Source: Granulicella sibirica (GTDB lineage Bacteria > Acidobacteriota > Terriglobia > Terriglobales > Acidobacteriaceae). Taken from it: DNA of 64,000 bases. The notes under the pieces were generated by a model. That model was not told where the DNA came from. It did not search any database and saw nothing but the letters and a program-made list of their open reading frames with translations. Of the stretch, positions 1-8,721 are shown one piece after another (positions within the stretch are counted from its first letter, which is position 1; the number at the start of each line of letters is the position of its first letter). Where the stretch lies: assembly GCF_004115155.1 (NCBI RefSeq), contig NZ_RDSM01000003.1, forward strand, positions 248,001 to 312,000, written 5' to 3'. The position numbers and the translations under genes were made by a program.

Positions 1-81
1 CAGGCGCACAAGAATCTGCTTCCGATGCTGACCGATAAACAAATTCATGATGTGACGGCATACCTGGTGACCTTGAAATGA
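1..81 (+). CDS. Cytochrome c, C-terminal end (partial at window edge)
   Basis: Only the last 26 codons are inside the window. The reading frame starts at base 1 and ends LTDKQIHDVTAYLVTLK-stop, a typical last helix of a class I cytochrome c (a D-x-x-x-Y-L pattern near the end). The haem-binding CXXCH would lie before the window. The stop codon overlaps the start of the next gene in an ATGA (78-81), so the two are translationally coupled. A small cytochrome c beside a PQQ dehydrogenase is the usual electron acceptor of the quinoprotein. The family call rests on a short tail plus this context. Confidence 0.6.
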   Translation, partial: QAHKNLLPMLTDKQIHDVTAYLVTLK

Positions 82-1778
82 TTCGAACGAGATTGCTTCC
101 AAGATTGTCTCTAGGAGCCGCATTTTTATTGTCGCCCGTTTTGCTGATGGGGCAGGGAACCGGGGTTGCGCCGGATGAGTTACTGAAGCCGCTCAAAGAC
201 TCGTGGCCGACCTATAACGGCGACTACACAGGCCAGCGCTACAGCGCGCTTGCACAAGTCGACAAGACGACCGTGAAGCACCTGACGCTCGGGTGGATGT
301 CGCAGATGACGCCGGGCGAAGATAAGCCAACTCCGTCCGGCCCGGGCGGTGGGCGGCGCGCGAACATGGTGCCGCAGATCGTTGGCGGGGAAGGCCCGGG
401 CGACATCGTCATTCGTGGCGGATCGATGAAGGGATCCATCCTCGCGATAGACGGCACACTTTATGTCACGATGCCCGATAACGCATGGGCGCTCGATGCC
501 CGTGACGGGCACCAGTTGTGGCACTACTTCTGGAAGACCAAGGGCGGAACCCACATCGGCAACCGCGGCTTCGGGATGTGGAACGGCTATCTCTTCATGG
601 AGACGCCGGACGACTATCTCGTGTCGCTCGAGGCGAAGACCGGCAAGGAACGCTGGCACAAGAAGATCGCCGACGTCGATCTTGGCTATTTTTCGACGCC
701 CGCGCCGATCGTGATCGGCAACCATGTGCTCGTCGGCGTCGGCAACGATATCGACTCGCCGGGCTTTCTCCAGTCCTACGACCCCGAGACGGGGGAGTTG
801 CAGTGGAAGCACTACACCGTACCGATGCAGAAAGGCGATCCTGGCGAGAGCAGCTGGGCGAGTCTCGATGCCGCGCGTCACGGCGGAGCGCAGACCTGGA
901 TTACCGGAGCCTACGACCCCGAGACGAAGCTGTACATCTTTGGCACCGGCAATCCAACGCCTGCCTACACCAATGCCCCACGCGGCGCCGATAAGGATAA
1001 CCTCTTCACGTGCTCGCTCGTTGCGGTCAACGTCGACACCGGCAAGATGGCCTGGTACTACCAGACCTCTCCGCACGACATGCACGATTACGACTCCGCG
1101 CAGACCCCCGTGCTCGTCGATGGCACGTTCAACGGCAAGATGCGGAAGATGGTCCTGACGGCCGCGCGCAATGGCTACTTCTTCACCCTGGACCGTGTCA
1201 CGGGCGAGCATCTTGTTACCAGCAAGTACGGTAAGACGACCGACTGGGCCAAGGGCCTGACCAAGAACGGCAACCCGGAGCATGATCCCGAAAAGGATGC
1301 CACCGTTTCGGGTTCGCTGGCTTCACCAAACTCGAGCGGTACGGTGAACTGGCAGCCGCCCGCCTTTTCTCCGCAGACCGGACTCCTCTACACTCCCGAG
1401 GTTGATTCGTTCTCCGTCTTCTATCTCACGGATACTGATCCACGCGGTTCGATGGGCCTCGGAGGCCATGAAGAGACGCAGATCGGCTCGGCCGGAAGCT
1501 ACCTGACCGCGATCGACTATAAGACCGGCAAGGCGGCTTGGAGGCATCGCTACTACGGCGGCGGTATGGGTGGTGGAGTCCTGGCAACCGCCGGCGGCCT
1601 GGTCTTCAACGGAGATGGCTCCGGAAGCCTCGTGGCGCATGATGCGGCGAGCGGGGAACCGCTGTGGCACACGCGCATCGGCGACGTCTCGAACGCGCCG
1701 CAGACGTTTATGCTCGACGGGCATCAGTACGTGATTGCCGCCACCGGGCAGGCGCTTTGGGCCTTCCTGCTTTACTAG
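78..1778 (+). CDS. Secreted PQQ-type quinoprotein dehydrogenase (8-bladed propeller)
   Basis: The 566-residue product opens with a signal peptide (about residues 1-25, positively charged then hydrophobic, ending LLMGQG), so it acts in the periplasm. Propeller blades carry the repeated tryptophan-docking pattern: LDARDGHQLW, LEAKTGKERW, YDPETGELQW, VNVDTGKMAW, IDYKTGKAAW and HDAASGEPLW. The motif HDMHDYD at residues 333-339 corresponds to the HDxWDYD signature of PQQ alcohol dehydrogenases. The product would oxidise an alcohol or sugar and pass electrons to the cytochrome c just upstream, with which it overlaps by 4 bases. The substrate cannot be read from the sequence; the facing keto-sugar gene set makes a glycoside or sugar plausible. 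It is close to the usual length of the alcohol-dehydrogenase group. Confidence 0.85.
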   Translation: MIRTRLLPRLSLGAAFLLSPVLLMGQGTGVAPDELLKPLKDSWPTYNGDYTGQRYSALAQVDKTTVKHLTLGWMSQMTPGEDKPTPSGPGGGRRANMVPQIVGGEGPGDIVIRGGSMKGSILAIDGTLYVTMPDNAWALDARDGHQLWHYFWKTKGGTHIGNRGFGMWNGYLFMETPDDYLVSLEAKTGKERWHKKIADVDLGYFSTPAPIVIGNHVLVGVGNDIDSPGFLQSYDPETGELQWKHYTVPMQKGDPGESSWASLDAARHGGAQTWITGAYDPETKLYIFGTGNPTPAYTNAPRGADKDNLFTCSLVAVNVDTGKMAWYYQTSPHDMHDYDSAQTPVLVDGTFNGKMRKMVLTAARNGYFFTLDRVTGEHLVTSKYGKTTDWAKGLTKNGNPEHDPEKDATVSGSLASPNSSGTVNWQPPAFSPQTGLLYTPEVDSFSVFYLTDTDPRGSMGLGGHEETQIGSAGSYLTAIDYKTGKAAWRHRYYGGGMGGGVLATAGGLVFNGDGSGSLVAHDAASGEPLWHTRIGDVSNAPQTFMLDGHQYVIAATGQALWAFLLY

Positions 1779-1802
1779 TCTGAGAACGGATACGGGGCCG
1801 CC

Positions 1803-2651
1803 CTACAGCCCCGCGTCGGCCTTCCACTGCTTCAGCCGCTCGACGGCTGCGTGAACGTCGGCAGTCCGTTGCGCGGTGTCTGGCTCCTCGCGCTCGATGC
1901 ACAGAAGTCCCTGGTAGCCGATCTTCTTCAGCGTTTCGAGGAATCCTGGAAAGCCGACCTGGCCATCGCCGAGCCTGCACTCCGCGCCGAGCTTTCCGCC
2001 GCCCACGTTGATCGCTGTCGCGTCCTTGCAGTGCACCGAGATGACATGCGGGCTCAGCATCTCGAGCGCCACCATGGGATCGCCCGATTGATACATGATC
2101 ATGTTTGCCGGGTCGAAGTTCACCTTCAGATTGTCGCGCTCAACGTTCGCTATAAACGCGAGCAGGATCTCCGCTGACTCCTGACCGGTCTCGAGCACGA
2201 AGTTCTGCCCATTCCCCGCGCAGTGATCGCATATCTCGCGTGTGAGGTCGCGCAGATCGACGTAGAGTTTTTCTGTGGGGTCATTGGGGATAAAGCCTAA
2301 GTGGCAGGAGACAGCGCCGATGCCGAGCGCATGGCCGAAGTCCGCGACCTCCTTGGTCCTTGCGATGCGCTCGGACCTGTACTCCGGCGTGGTGAAGCCG
2401 ACGGAACGGTGGATCGTTGCGAGGTCCGCGTAGTCCTCGCCCTTGTAGCTGCATACGGCACTCGTCATGGCAAAGTCTCCGGCGATCAGCCCGGACGACC
2501 AGTCTTCTACCGCGCCCTTGCAGACGAACTCAGGTGGCACGCCTAACTGGCCGGCTGTAAGCCCAAATGACTTCAACTGCCCCAGAGAACCGGCGCTGTT
2601 TTGTTCGGCCCAGAAGACGAGGCCAAGCTCGAGCGGTGTTATCGCGCGCAT
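1803..2651 (-). CDS. Sugar phosphate isomerase/epimerase (xylose-isomerase-like TIM barrel)
   Basis: The 282-residue cytoplasmic protein belongs to the AP-endonuclease-2 / xylose-isomerase-like TIM-barrel family. Likely metal ligands lie in order: the Glu in FVLETGQES, the Asp/Asn in VNFDPANM, the His in ISVHCKDA and the Glu in LLCIEREE. Such enzymes isomerise or epimerise sugars, inositols or keto-sugars using a divalent metal. Its start overlaps the end of the upstream Gfo/Idh/MocA oxidoreductase by 13 bases, so it is the last gene of a three-gene operon headed by DUF1080. It ends 24 bases from the convergent quinoprotein gene. The exact substrate is unknown; the DUF1080 neighbour suggests 3-keto-sugars. 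Confidence 0.85.
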   Translation of the reverse strand: MRAITPLELGLVFWAEQNSAGSLGQLKSFGLTAGQLGVPPEFVCKGAVEDWSSGLIAGDFAMTSAVCSYKGEDYADLATIHRSVGFTTPEYRSERIARTKEVADFGHALGIGAVSCHLGFIPNDPTEKLYVDLRDLTREICDHCAGNGQNFVLETGQESAEILLAFIANVERDNLKVNFDPANMIMYQSGDPMVALEMLSPHVISVHCKDATAINVGGGKLGAECRLGDGQVGFPGFLETLKKIGYQGLLCIEREEPDTAQRTADVHAAVERLKQWKADAGL

Positions 2652-3622
2652 GAAAGTCCCTTTCCGTTCTGTTCTCTCGAAGCTCTGAGAAGATTCGCGA
2701 TCCTGAGCGCCTCGGCCGACTCACTCGGCATGCAGCGCTCCGGCGGGACCTGCTTTGCGCAGCAGTCAGCGAAGTAGGCTATCTCGTCGAGATAGGCGTC
2801 TTCCTCCGCTACCTCGATCTGCTCTTCTTTCCCTGCGGTGGTGCGTTGAAGCTTGTCGTCCTTGAAGCTCAGGGAAGTTTCACCGCTCGCGAGCTCGAAG
2901 CCATGGGAGAAGGGAACATCGGGCGCAAGCCATCCGCCCTCGATCGTGACGGCGAGACCATCCGCATAGCGCAACGTCCCGCGCATCGTGTCGATCTCGC
3001 CCTCGCTCACGGCACTCACCGACTCCGGCATGCCAAAGAGCACAAGCGCCTGGTCGATGTCATGGCTGAGGAGATCGACGATCGCTCCGCCACATAGCTC
3101 CTCGCGCGAGAGCCACTCGCTCCACTGCGGATAGCCGGTTCGGCGGCTCAGGGTGCATATGGTGATATTGCTGCGACCTACCTGCTCGACGAACGTGGAG
3201 GCATAGCGATACGGAAACATGAAGCGTAGGACCTGGCCGATCATGAACGTCCGTCCGCTCTTCGTGGCTGCTTCCATCATCACGTCGCAGTCTTCGGTCG
3301 TGAGCGCCATCGGCTTTTCGCAAAGCACATGCTTCCCAAGCTCGAAGGCACGGAGCGCCACCTGGCGATGCATGGGTGTCGGCAGGCAGATATCGACCGC
3401 GTCCAGTTCTGCATCGGACAGCATCTCGCGCCAATCCCCGTACCACTGGACGTGATCGGGAAGGGGGGTGCTCTTCAGATGCTTGAGGTTGCCACGCGCA
3501 GGAGCATCGGCAGACGGTCGTGTGCGCGAGGCGACCGAGGTAAGGGTGAGGCCCTGAATGCGCTCGATTGCGGCAACATGAACGCCGCCCATGAATCCGG
3601 ACCCAATGACGCCTATCTTCAT
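2639..3622 (-). CDS. Gfo/Idh/MocA family NAD(P)-dependent oxidoreductase
   Basis: The start chosen is the ATG at 3620-3622, which opens with MKIGVIGSGFMGGVHV, a textbook Rossmann G-x-G-x-x-G. The open frame runs 47 codons further upstream, but that stretch is Arg/Ser-rich and overlaps DUF1080, so it is not coding. The product is 327 residues. It carries the family's LCEKPMA (EKP) motif and the catalytic-region motif GGAIVDLLSHDID. It oxidises or reduces a sugar hydroxyl/ketone with NAD(P), in the cytoplasm. It is the middle gene of the operon, 19 bases after the DUF1080 stop and overlapping the isomerase by 13 bases. Confidence 0.9.
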   Translation of the reverse strand: MKIGVIGSGFMGGVHVAAIERIQGLTLTSVASRTRPSADAPARGNLKHLKSTPLPDHVQWYGDWREMLSDAELDAVDICLPTPMHRQVALRAFELGKHVLCEKPMALTTEDCDVMMEAATKSGRTFMIGQVLRFMFPYRYASTFVEQVGRSNITICTLSRRTGYPQWSEWLSREELCGGAIVDLLSHDIDQALVLFGMPESVSAVSEGEIDTMRGTLRYADGLAVTIEGGWLAPDVPFSHGFELASGETSLSFKDDKLQRTTAGKEEQIEVAEEDAYLDEIAYFADCCAKQVPPERCMPSESAEALRIANLLRASREQNGKGLSCAR

Positions 3623-3641
3623 AGTTCCCTGAGGCACAGGC

Positions 3642-4367
3642 TTAGCGCTTCGAGAGGTCGCGGATCCAGAGATCCTTGAACTGCATGTTGCCCTCGCCGC
3701 CTGCATGAAGCTGCAGCGCGATCTTGCCGTCAAAGGAGCTCGGCTTCGGATCAGTGAAGTCAACCATCTGCACGCCGTTCAGACGTGACTTGTAGTGGTT
3801 GCCGACGACCTCGACGAGATAGTCGTTCCACTCGCCCATACGCACCACGCCCTCGTTCTCAGGCGACGGCCACACCACCCAGCCGCGGCCATCTTCGGCA
3901 TAGACACCTGCAGTGTGATGCATCATCTTGCAGTCGATCTCGAACTGCATGCCCTGCGTCGTGTCGACCGAGTTGGGCTTGAAACCGGTATGAAAGAAGA
4001 CGCCGCTATTGCCGTCGCCGACGCACTTGAAGCGCAGCGACATCTGGAAGTCCTTATAGTCATTCTCGGTCTCGAGATAGCCGTAGGCCTTGGTCAGGCC
4101 CTTGCCATGGAGAAGCCCATCCTCAACCGTCCAGCTCTCTGCGCCGATCTTCGTCCAGCCGGTGAGATCGGTTCCATTGAAGAGCTGAATCCAGTCGTTG
4201 CCCGGGAGCTTCACTCTCTGTTGCGCGATCAGTACCGCGCCCACAGCCGTCGTAGCCAGCACGAGGGCACCCGCGAGGAAGCGCTTCCGAAGCTTTGACG
4301 GCGGAGCCTGAAGTGCGGTGGCCGGCGTCTGCTCCTGGCTTGGGGAGACCTCATGGGAAGTGTGCAT
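3642..4367 (-). CDS. DUF1080 protein, 3-keto-disaccharide hydrolase-like, membrane-anchored or secreted
   Basis: The 241-residue protein has a charged N-terminal tail, then one hydrophobic segment at about residues 28-48 (FLAGALVLATTAVGAVLIAQ), and then a single DUF1080 jelly-roll domain. Diagnostic pieces are WIQLFNGTDLTGWTKIG, NSGVFFHTGF, EIDCKMMHHTAGVY, WNDYLVEVVGNHYKSRLNGV and the C-terminal GKIALQLHAGGEGNMQFKDLWIRDL. The family is now linked to hydrolysis of 3-keto-disaccharides. The unusually long segment before the membrane span suggests a periplasmic enzyme tethered in the inner membrane. It is the first gene of the operon with the oxidoreductase and isomerase, starting 85 bases after the histidine kinase gene ends. 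Confidence 0.85.
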   Translation of the reverse strand: MHTSHEVSPSQEQTPATALQAPPSKLRKRFLAGALVLATTAVGAVLIAQQRVKLPGNDWIQLFNGTDLTGWTKIGAESWTVEDGLLHGKGLTKAYGYLETENDYKDFQMSLRFKCVGDGNSGVFFHTGFKPNSVDTTQGMQFEIDCKMMHHTAGVYAEDGRGWVVWPSPENEGVVRMGEWNDYLVEVVGNHYKSRLNGVQMVDFTDPKPSSFDGKIALQLHAGGEGNMQFKDLWIRDLSKR

Positions 4368-4452
4368 GTCGGGCGCTTTCCTTTCAAACAGGTGGCAATT
4401 GCTCGAATCCTATCATAGCGATGATGGCGCACTTGCTTGCGGTCGTCTGGGC

Positions 4453-7400
4453 TTATACCGCTGTCCGGGTGAGGGCGTGCTTCGCGGTTTGGACGGAGTA
4501 GGCCGTGGCAGCGGAGACGGTGATCTCTACCTCGGTGCCAGCGCCGGGTGTGCTCCAGATATCGAGTTTCGCGCCGATGCGGGCTGCGCGTTCCTTCATG
4601 CCGGTGACACCCCAATGGCCGGCGGGTGATCCCGCGTCGAGTTGCTGCCTGCTCATGCCCTTGCCATTGTCGCGGCAACGCACGCGCAGGTGGGTCGAGC
4701 CGTAGCTGATCTCTACCTCAATGCGGGTCGCGGCGGCGTGCCGGAGAGCGTTAGTGATGGCCTCGCGACCGACGCAGTAGACTTCGTCGTGGACGATGGT
4801 TCGCAGGGGCCTTGGCTCTCCTTCGACGAGGACCTCGATGGGAGCGGCGTTCCTGGCGCGGACCAAAGAGCTGACCTGCGCGAGGGCCTGGGGCAGGTCG
4901 GTCGCCGTGCTCTCTTCGGAACGGAGAGTGCGGACGCGCTCGCGGCCTTCATTGATGACAGCTTCGGCGCGGTCGAGGGTCTTCTCGAGAAGGGCGCGGG
5001 CGGGCAGATCGTCCGGGACTTCTTCAATATCGGAGTGGAAGCAGAGGATGAGCCCCTGCACGCCTTGCAGGAGGGTGTCGTGCAGGTCGCGTGCAATGCG
5101 GACTCGTTCCTGCGCGCGTTCTTCGAGGCGGCGCCTTAGCTGGTTGGTTGCGTAGTCGAAGCGCATGCGAAAGGCGATGCGGAGGAGAAGGCCGAGGGCG
5201 AGGAGACAGAAGGCAACAAACCACCAGCGTTGATAGAACGCCGGGAGGACGACGAACTGGAGAGGCCGGTCCGCTTCGCTCCAGATGCCGTCTCCGTTGG
5301 ATGCGGCGACGTGGAAGGTGTAGGAACCGGGTTTGAGGTTGGTGTAGACGGCTTCGGTGCGGGTCCCTACGTCCTCCCATGCCTGGTCCTGACCATCGAG
5401 ACGATAGCGGTAGGAGACTCGCTCCGGCGCGCTGAGATGAGCGCCGAAATAGCGAATGCGCAGAGTGTGCTTGCCGGGCTCGATGGTGGGGTGCGGTTCG
5501 TACCGGGGGGTTTCATTATCGGTGAAGGCCTGGATGGAGGTGATCGCGGGAACGGTATCGCGGTGGACACGGTCGGGATCGACGTAGACGGCTGTCGATG
5601 AGGTCGCGATCCAGATGCGGCCGTTGGGAGCGATGACCGCTGTGGGTAGCTCGTAGCCCTGGTAGGCGAAGCCGACGATGCCGTCCCCCGAGAAGTGCTC
5701 CGACTGCATGCGGTAGCTGGGCCAGGTGATTCCTTTCGCGAGCTCCTCGGAGGGGATGCGAAAGACGCCGCGTGCGCCATTGAGCCAGAGATCGCCGCGA
5801 TGATCTTCAACCAGGCCGGAGACGCCCTGTACTGCGTCCGGATCGAGCGTGGCGAGAGATTGAAAGTGGTCTCCATGCAGGACGGCGATGCCGTGAGCGC
5901 CTCCGGCGACAACGCCTTTGTGCATCGCGAGGATAGCCTGCACGTTGCCGACGCCGGGGCTGGCATCGACGGGAAATGTTCTGCCCGCCGAACCGTCGAG
6001 CATGCCGATCTTGTTATCGATATAGCCCGTCCACACGCGTCCGGCGCTGTCCTGCGAGATGGCGAGAGGCGTTTCGTCGGGGAAGCCGGGAACTTCAATT
6101 TTCGTCCACGCATCGCTGCTATGACGCCATAAGCCGCTTCGCGCGCACGTGGCGTAGAGGTTATCGACGTCGCCGACCATCTGCACTACGCAGTAGAAGA
6201 GGTGAACGGGAGGCGCCGGGAAGCTGCGTTCGACGCCGTTCCTGAGGGAGACGACCTTGCCGACGCGGCTGTACCAGATGGTATTGTTGCGGTCGCAGTA
6301 GAGGCCCCAGAGTTCGCCGAGGCTGTGGTGGGTGATCCTGTCCCCGACGACGGAGACAAGGAAGTCTCCGCTGCCCATCCAGACCTCCCCGTTGGGGCAG
6401 GCGGTGACGCCGACGTCGCCCTCGATCGTCGGGTCGGGCAGGCGCGTGAGGGTGGGCATGCGGAAGCGGTCGAGGCCGCGCGTGGTTCCGGCCCAGATGG
6501 TGCCGCTTGCGTCGCGGAAGACGGTGAAGGAGCCGATGCCAGTGAGGCCGGCCTGCTGATCGAAGGTCTGAACATCGTGGCTGGTGCGCTGGATGAGCCC
6601 GGATCGCTGGAGCCCCAGGCCGGAAGCCGAGAGGCGCTGCACGCCGTTGCGACTGCTCGCGACCCAGAGGTCTCCGGTGGGGTCGAGCGCGATGCTTGAG
6701 GCTTCGACGGGGAAGGTGAGGGGCTTCGATGTGGGATGGCCGGGTACGGAGAGCCGCCGCACGGACGCGACGGGAGCGAGGACATCGGCCCAGAGGCTAC
6801 CGTCCGCCATCTCGACGATCTCGGCGAGACTGCCGACGTTCTCCTGCGTCTTCCGTGGGACTGTGCTTCCCGGGGGGACAAACCAAAGCCACGATCGCGT
6901 CGCGATCCAGAGGGTGCCGGCGCGATCGAAGAAAAAATGGCTCACCTCGCCGACTTCTTCGCTATGTGGCAGCGCTTCGACCCAGCGGTCTCCAAGCTGA
7001 CGGTAGAGGAGGCCGTGGCTCAGGACCCACATGGAGTTATCCGGCGCCTGCAGCATTTGAACGACGGCGACGCCGGGCAGGCCGTCCTGTCCGCCAAAGA
7101 TACGGGGATGGCCGTCGCGAATGCGGATGAGGTCCTTAAGCCACGGGGCGACCCACAACGCGCCGCCACGGTCGATGTAGACGCTTCGCATCTCGATGGA
7201 GGGAAGGGTCGGGTCGCTTGCGGGCGGGAGATAGAGGCTGAAGTGTAGGCCGTCGAACTTGTAGAGGCCGCCACGTGTTGCGAGCCATAGGGTTCCGTCG
7301 CGATCCGCGGCGATACCATTCACGCCGATTGGTGCGCCATCGCGGGCGGTCCAGGCGGTATGGTCCAGTTGCTTCAGGGTCAGATCGCGCGGGAGAGAGT

Positions 7401-7512
7401 CCGCGCGCGCGTGACCAAGCGCCAACGCCAGCAGACAGGCGAGTTCCCGGATGCGGGTTCGAACGCGCAACACGCTGGATACCATACGGTGGCCGGGCCT
7501 TTCGATACCCAA
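4453..7512 (-). CDS. Histidine kinase with periplasmic regulator propellers and Y_Y_Y domain
   Basis: The product has 1019 residues. A signal sequence (about residues 10-38) leads into two-component-regulator propeller repeats of the type GVNGIAADRDGTLWLATRGG, covering about residues 40-660. A Y_Y_Y domain follows (YRLDGQDQAWEDVG to NGDGIWSEA, about 680-760), then a single transmembrane helix (QRWWFVAFCLLALGLLLRI), a HisKA_3 box RIARDLHDTLLQGVQG with His811 as likely phosphoacceptor, and a HATPase (N-box REAITNALRHA, G-box DNGKGM, GVTGMKERA). This architecture is typical of sensors of polysaccharide breakdown products. HisKA_3 kinases partner with LuxR/NarL regulators, and one lies at 8068. 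An alternative start is the Met at 7485. Confidence 0.9.
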   Translation of the reverse strand: MGIERPGHRMVSSVLRVRTRIRELACLLALALGHARADSLPRDLTLKQLDHTAWTARDGAPIGVNGIAADRDGTLWLATRGGLYKFDGLHFSLYLPPASDPTLPSIEMRSVYIDRGGALWVAPWLKDLIRIRDGHPRIFGGQDGLPGVAVVQMLQAPDNSMWVLSHGLLYRQLGDRWVEALPHSEEVGEVSHFFFDRAGTLWIATRSWLWFVPPGSTVPRKTQENVGSLAEIVEMADGSLWADVLAPVASVRRLSVPGHPTSKPLTFPVEASSIALDPTGDLWVASSRNGVQRLSASGLGLQRSGLIQRTSHDVQTFDQQAGLTGIGSFTVFRDASGTIWAGTTRGLDRFRMPTLTRLPDPTIEGDVGVTACPNGEVWMGSGDFLVSVVGDRITHHSLGELWGLYCDRNNTIWYSRVGKVVSLRNGVERSFPAPPVHLFYCVVQMVGDVDNLYATCARSGLWRHSSDAWTKIEVPGFPDETPLAISQDSAGRVWTGYIDNKIGMLDGSAGRTFPVDASPGVGNVQAILAMHKGVVAGGAHGIAVLHGDHFQSLATLDPDAVQGVSGLVEDHRGDLWLNGARGVFRIPSEELAKGITWPSYRMQSEHFSGDGIVGFAYQGYELPTAVIAPNGRIWIATSSTAVYVDPDRVHRDTVPAITSIQAFTDNETPRYEPHPTIEPGKHTLRIRYFGAHLSAPERVSYRYRLDGQDQAWEDVGTRTEAVYTNLKPGSYTFHVAASNGDGIWSEADRPLQFVVLPAFYQRWWFVAFCLLALGLLLRIAFRMRFDYATNQLRRRLEERAQERVRIARDLHDTLLQGVQGLILCFHSDIEEVPDDLPARALLEKTLDRAEAVINEGRERVRTLRSEESTATDLPQALAQVSSLVRARNAAPIEVLVEGEPRPLRTIVHDEVYCVGREAITNALRHAAATRIEVEISYGSTHLRVRCRDNGKGMSRQQLDAGSPAGHWGVTGMKERAARIGAKLDIWSTPGAGTEVEITVSAATAYSVQTAKHALTRTAV

Positions 7513-7615
7513 GTATAGGTCTCGAGCCTGCGCCAGCTAGTACACGAAAGGACTACCGCACGGGGGCTCTAAAGCAGTTCTGATATCTAGCCCAGAGTCG
7601 GTAGCCTTTTCATGG

Positions 7616-7999
7616 ATGTGGAGTATGCAGAGACTTTTTGGTACCTTTCCTGATCGAGGCGCCGGGGCGGCGCTCGTGTTGCTGCGCTTGACGGTAGCTG
7701 TCGTTCTGGTAACTCACAATTCGTTTTGTCCTTCGCCGGAGTCCGAGGTGCTGTTGGCACTCTCGCGCATCGCGGCGGGTTTCATCGTACTCGGGCTCTT
7801 CACGCCGATCGTTTCGATGGCGGCGGTCCTTCTTTCGCTCGCCGCGCTTTGGCTGTGCACAGAACCGCTTGGCAGCGCGCTGTTGATCGCTATACTGATC
7901 TCCATCGCGCTCCTGGGAGCCGGGGCTTACTCCGTCGATGCGAAGCTGTACGGGAGACGCCGGCTCGTGGTGGTCCGTGGAGACAACAAGATGGGCTGA
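7616..7999 (+). CDS. DoxX-like small integral membrane protein
   Basis: The 127-residue protein has about four hydrophobic segments. It opens with GAGAALVLLRLTVAVVL, has a middle pattern ALSRIAAGFIVLGLFTP and ends SVDAKLYGRRRLVV, which is how DoxX/DoxD-family proteins are built (arginine in helix 1, a glycine-rich helix 2, a closing D-x-x-L-f-G-R-R). The role is not known; DoxX proteins are linked to thiol/sulfur redox or quinone systems. It starts 103 bases from the divergent histidine kinase and ends 68 bases before the response regulator, with which it is probably co-transcribed. That makes it a candidate accessory membrane component of the two-component system. Confidence 0.7.
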   Translation: MWSMQRLFGTFPDRGAGAALVLLRLTVAVVLVTHNSFCPSPESEVLLALSRIAAGFIVLGLFTPIVSMAAVLLSLAALWLCTEPLGSALLIAILISIALLGAGAYSVDAKLYGRRRLVVVRGDNKMG

Positions 8000-8067
8000 T
8001 TGCCGCGAAGCCTGCGGCGGTCTCTCCCGGTGCGCGACCACCGCTAGTTTTCCCGAGGCAAGATGCC

Positions 8068-8709
8068 ATGAGTACGACACCTTCTCCTGCGAAAAAAATT
8101 CGGATTCTCACGGTCGACGATCATCCCCTGATCCTTGAAGGGATCGCGAACGTACTGCAGAAGCAGGCGGACATGGAAGTTGTCGGCGAGGCCGCGGATG
8201 GGCATGAAGCGATCGAAGCGTATGCCAAGCACAGGCCAGATGTGATGCTCATCGATCTGCAGATGCCGGGAATCAACGGGATCGACACGATCATCCAGAT
8301 CCTCGAGAAGTGGCCGAATGCCCGGTGTGTGGTGCTGACAACGTATGCGGGGGATGTGCAGGCGGCGCGTGCGCTCAAGGCTGGCGCGAAGGGCTATCTG
8401 CTAAAGAGCATGCTGCGCAAGGATCTGGTCGACACGATCCGGATCGTTCACTCGGGCAAGACCCGCATCCCGCCCGAGATCGCTTCGGAGCTTGCGAATC
8501 ACTTCAGTTCGGATGCGCTTTCAGCGAGGGAGATCGAGGTGCTCCGCATGGTCGGCGAGGGGTGCTCGAACAAGATCGTCGCCGATCATCTGCACATCGC
8601 GGAGGATACGGTAAAGGGACACATGCGCAGCATCCTCTCGAAGCTGAACGCGAACGATCGTACGCACGCCGTGATGATCGCGGTGAAGCGCGGCTTTCTT
8701 GAGGGATGA
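8068..8709 (+). CDS. LuxR/NarL-family response regulator
   Basis: The 213-residue protein has a receiver domain (about residues 10-125; acidic pocket VDDH, phosphoacceptor Asp63 in MLIDLQMPG, conserved Lys in GYLLKSM) followed by a LuxR-type helix-turn-helix (LSAREIEVLRMVGEGCSNK to EDTVKGHMRSILSKL). The open frame reaches back to 7726 through the DoxX gene, but the receiver begins right after the ATG at 8068, so that start is used. It is the natural partner of the HisKA_3 kinase encoded divergently at 4453-7512. Target genes cannot be read from the sequence. The stop lies 12 bases from the convergent MarR gene's stop. Confidence 0.92.
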   Translation: MSTTPSPAKKIRILTVDDHPLILEGIANVLQKQADMEVVGEAADGHEAIEAYAKHRPDVMLIDLQMPGINGIDTIIQILEKWPNARCVVLTTYAGDVQAARALKAGAKGYLLKSMLRKDLVDTIRIVHSGKTRIPPEIASELANHFSSDALSAREIEVLRMVGEGCSNKIVADHLHIAEDTVKGHMRSILSKLNANDRTHAVMIAVKRGFLEG

Positions 8710-8721
8710 TCGGCGCTTCGC

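Noticed and set aside
180..1283. Long minus-strand open frame (367 codons) across the quinoprotein gene
   Set aside because: It is a shadow: the plus strand has a signal peptide and clear propeller motifs in the same place, and the minus frame is Arg/Val-rich without motifs.
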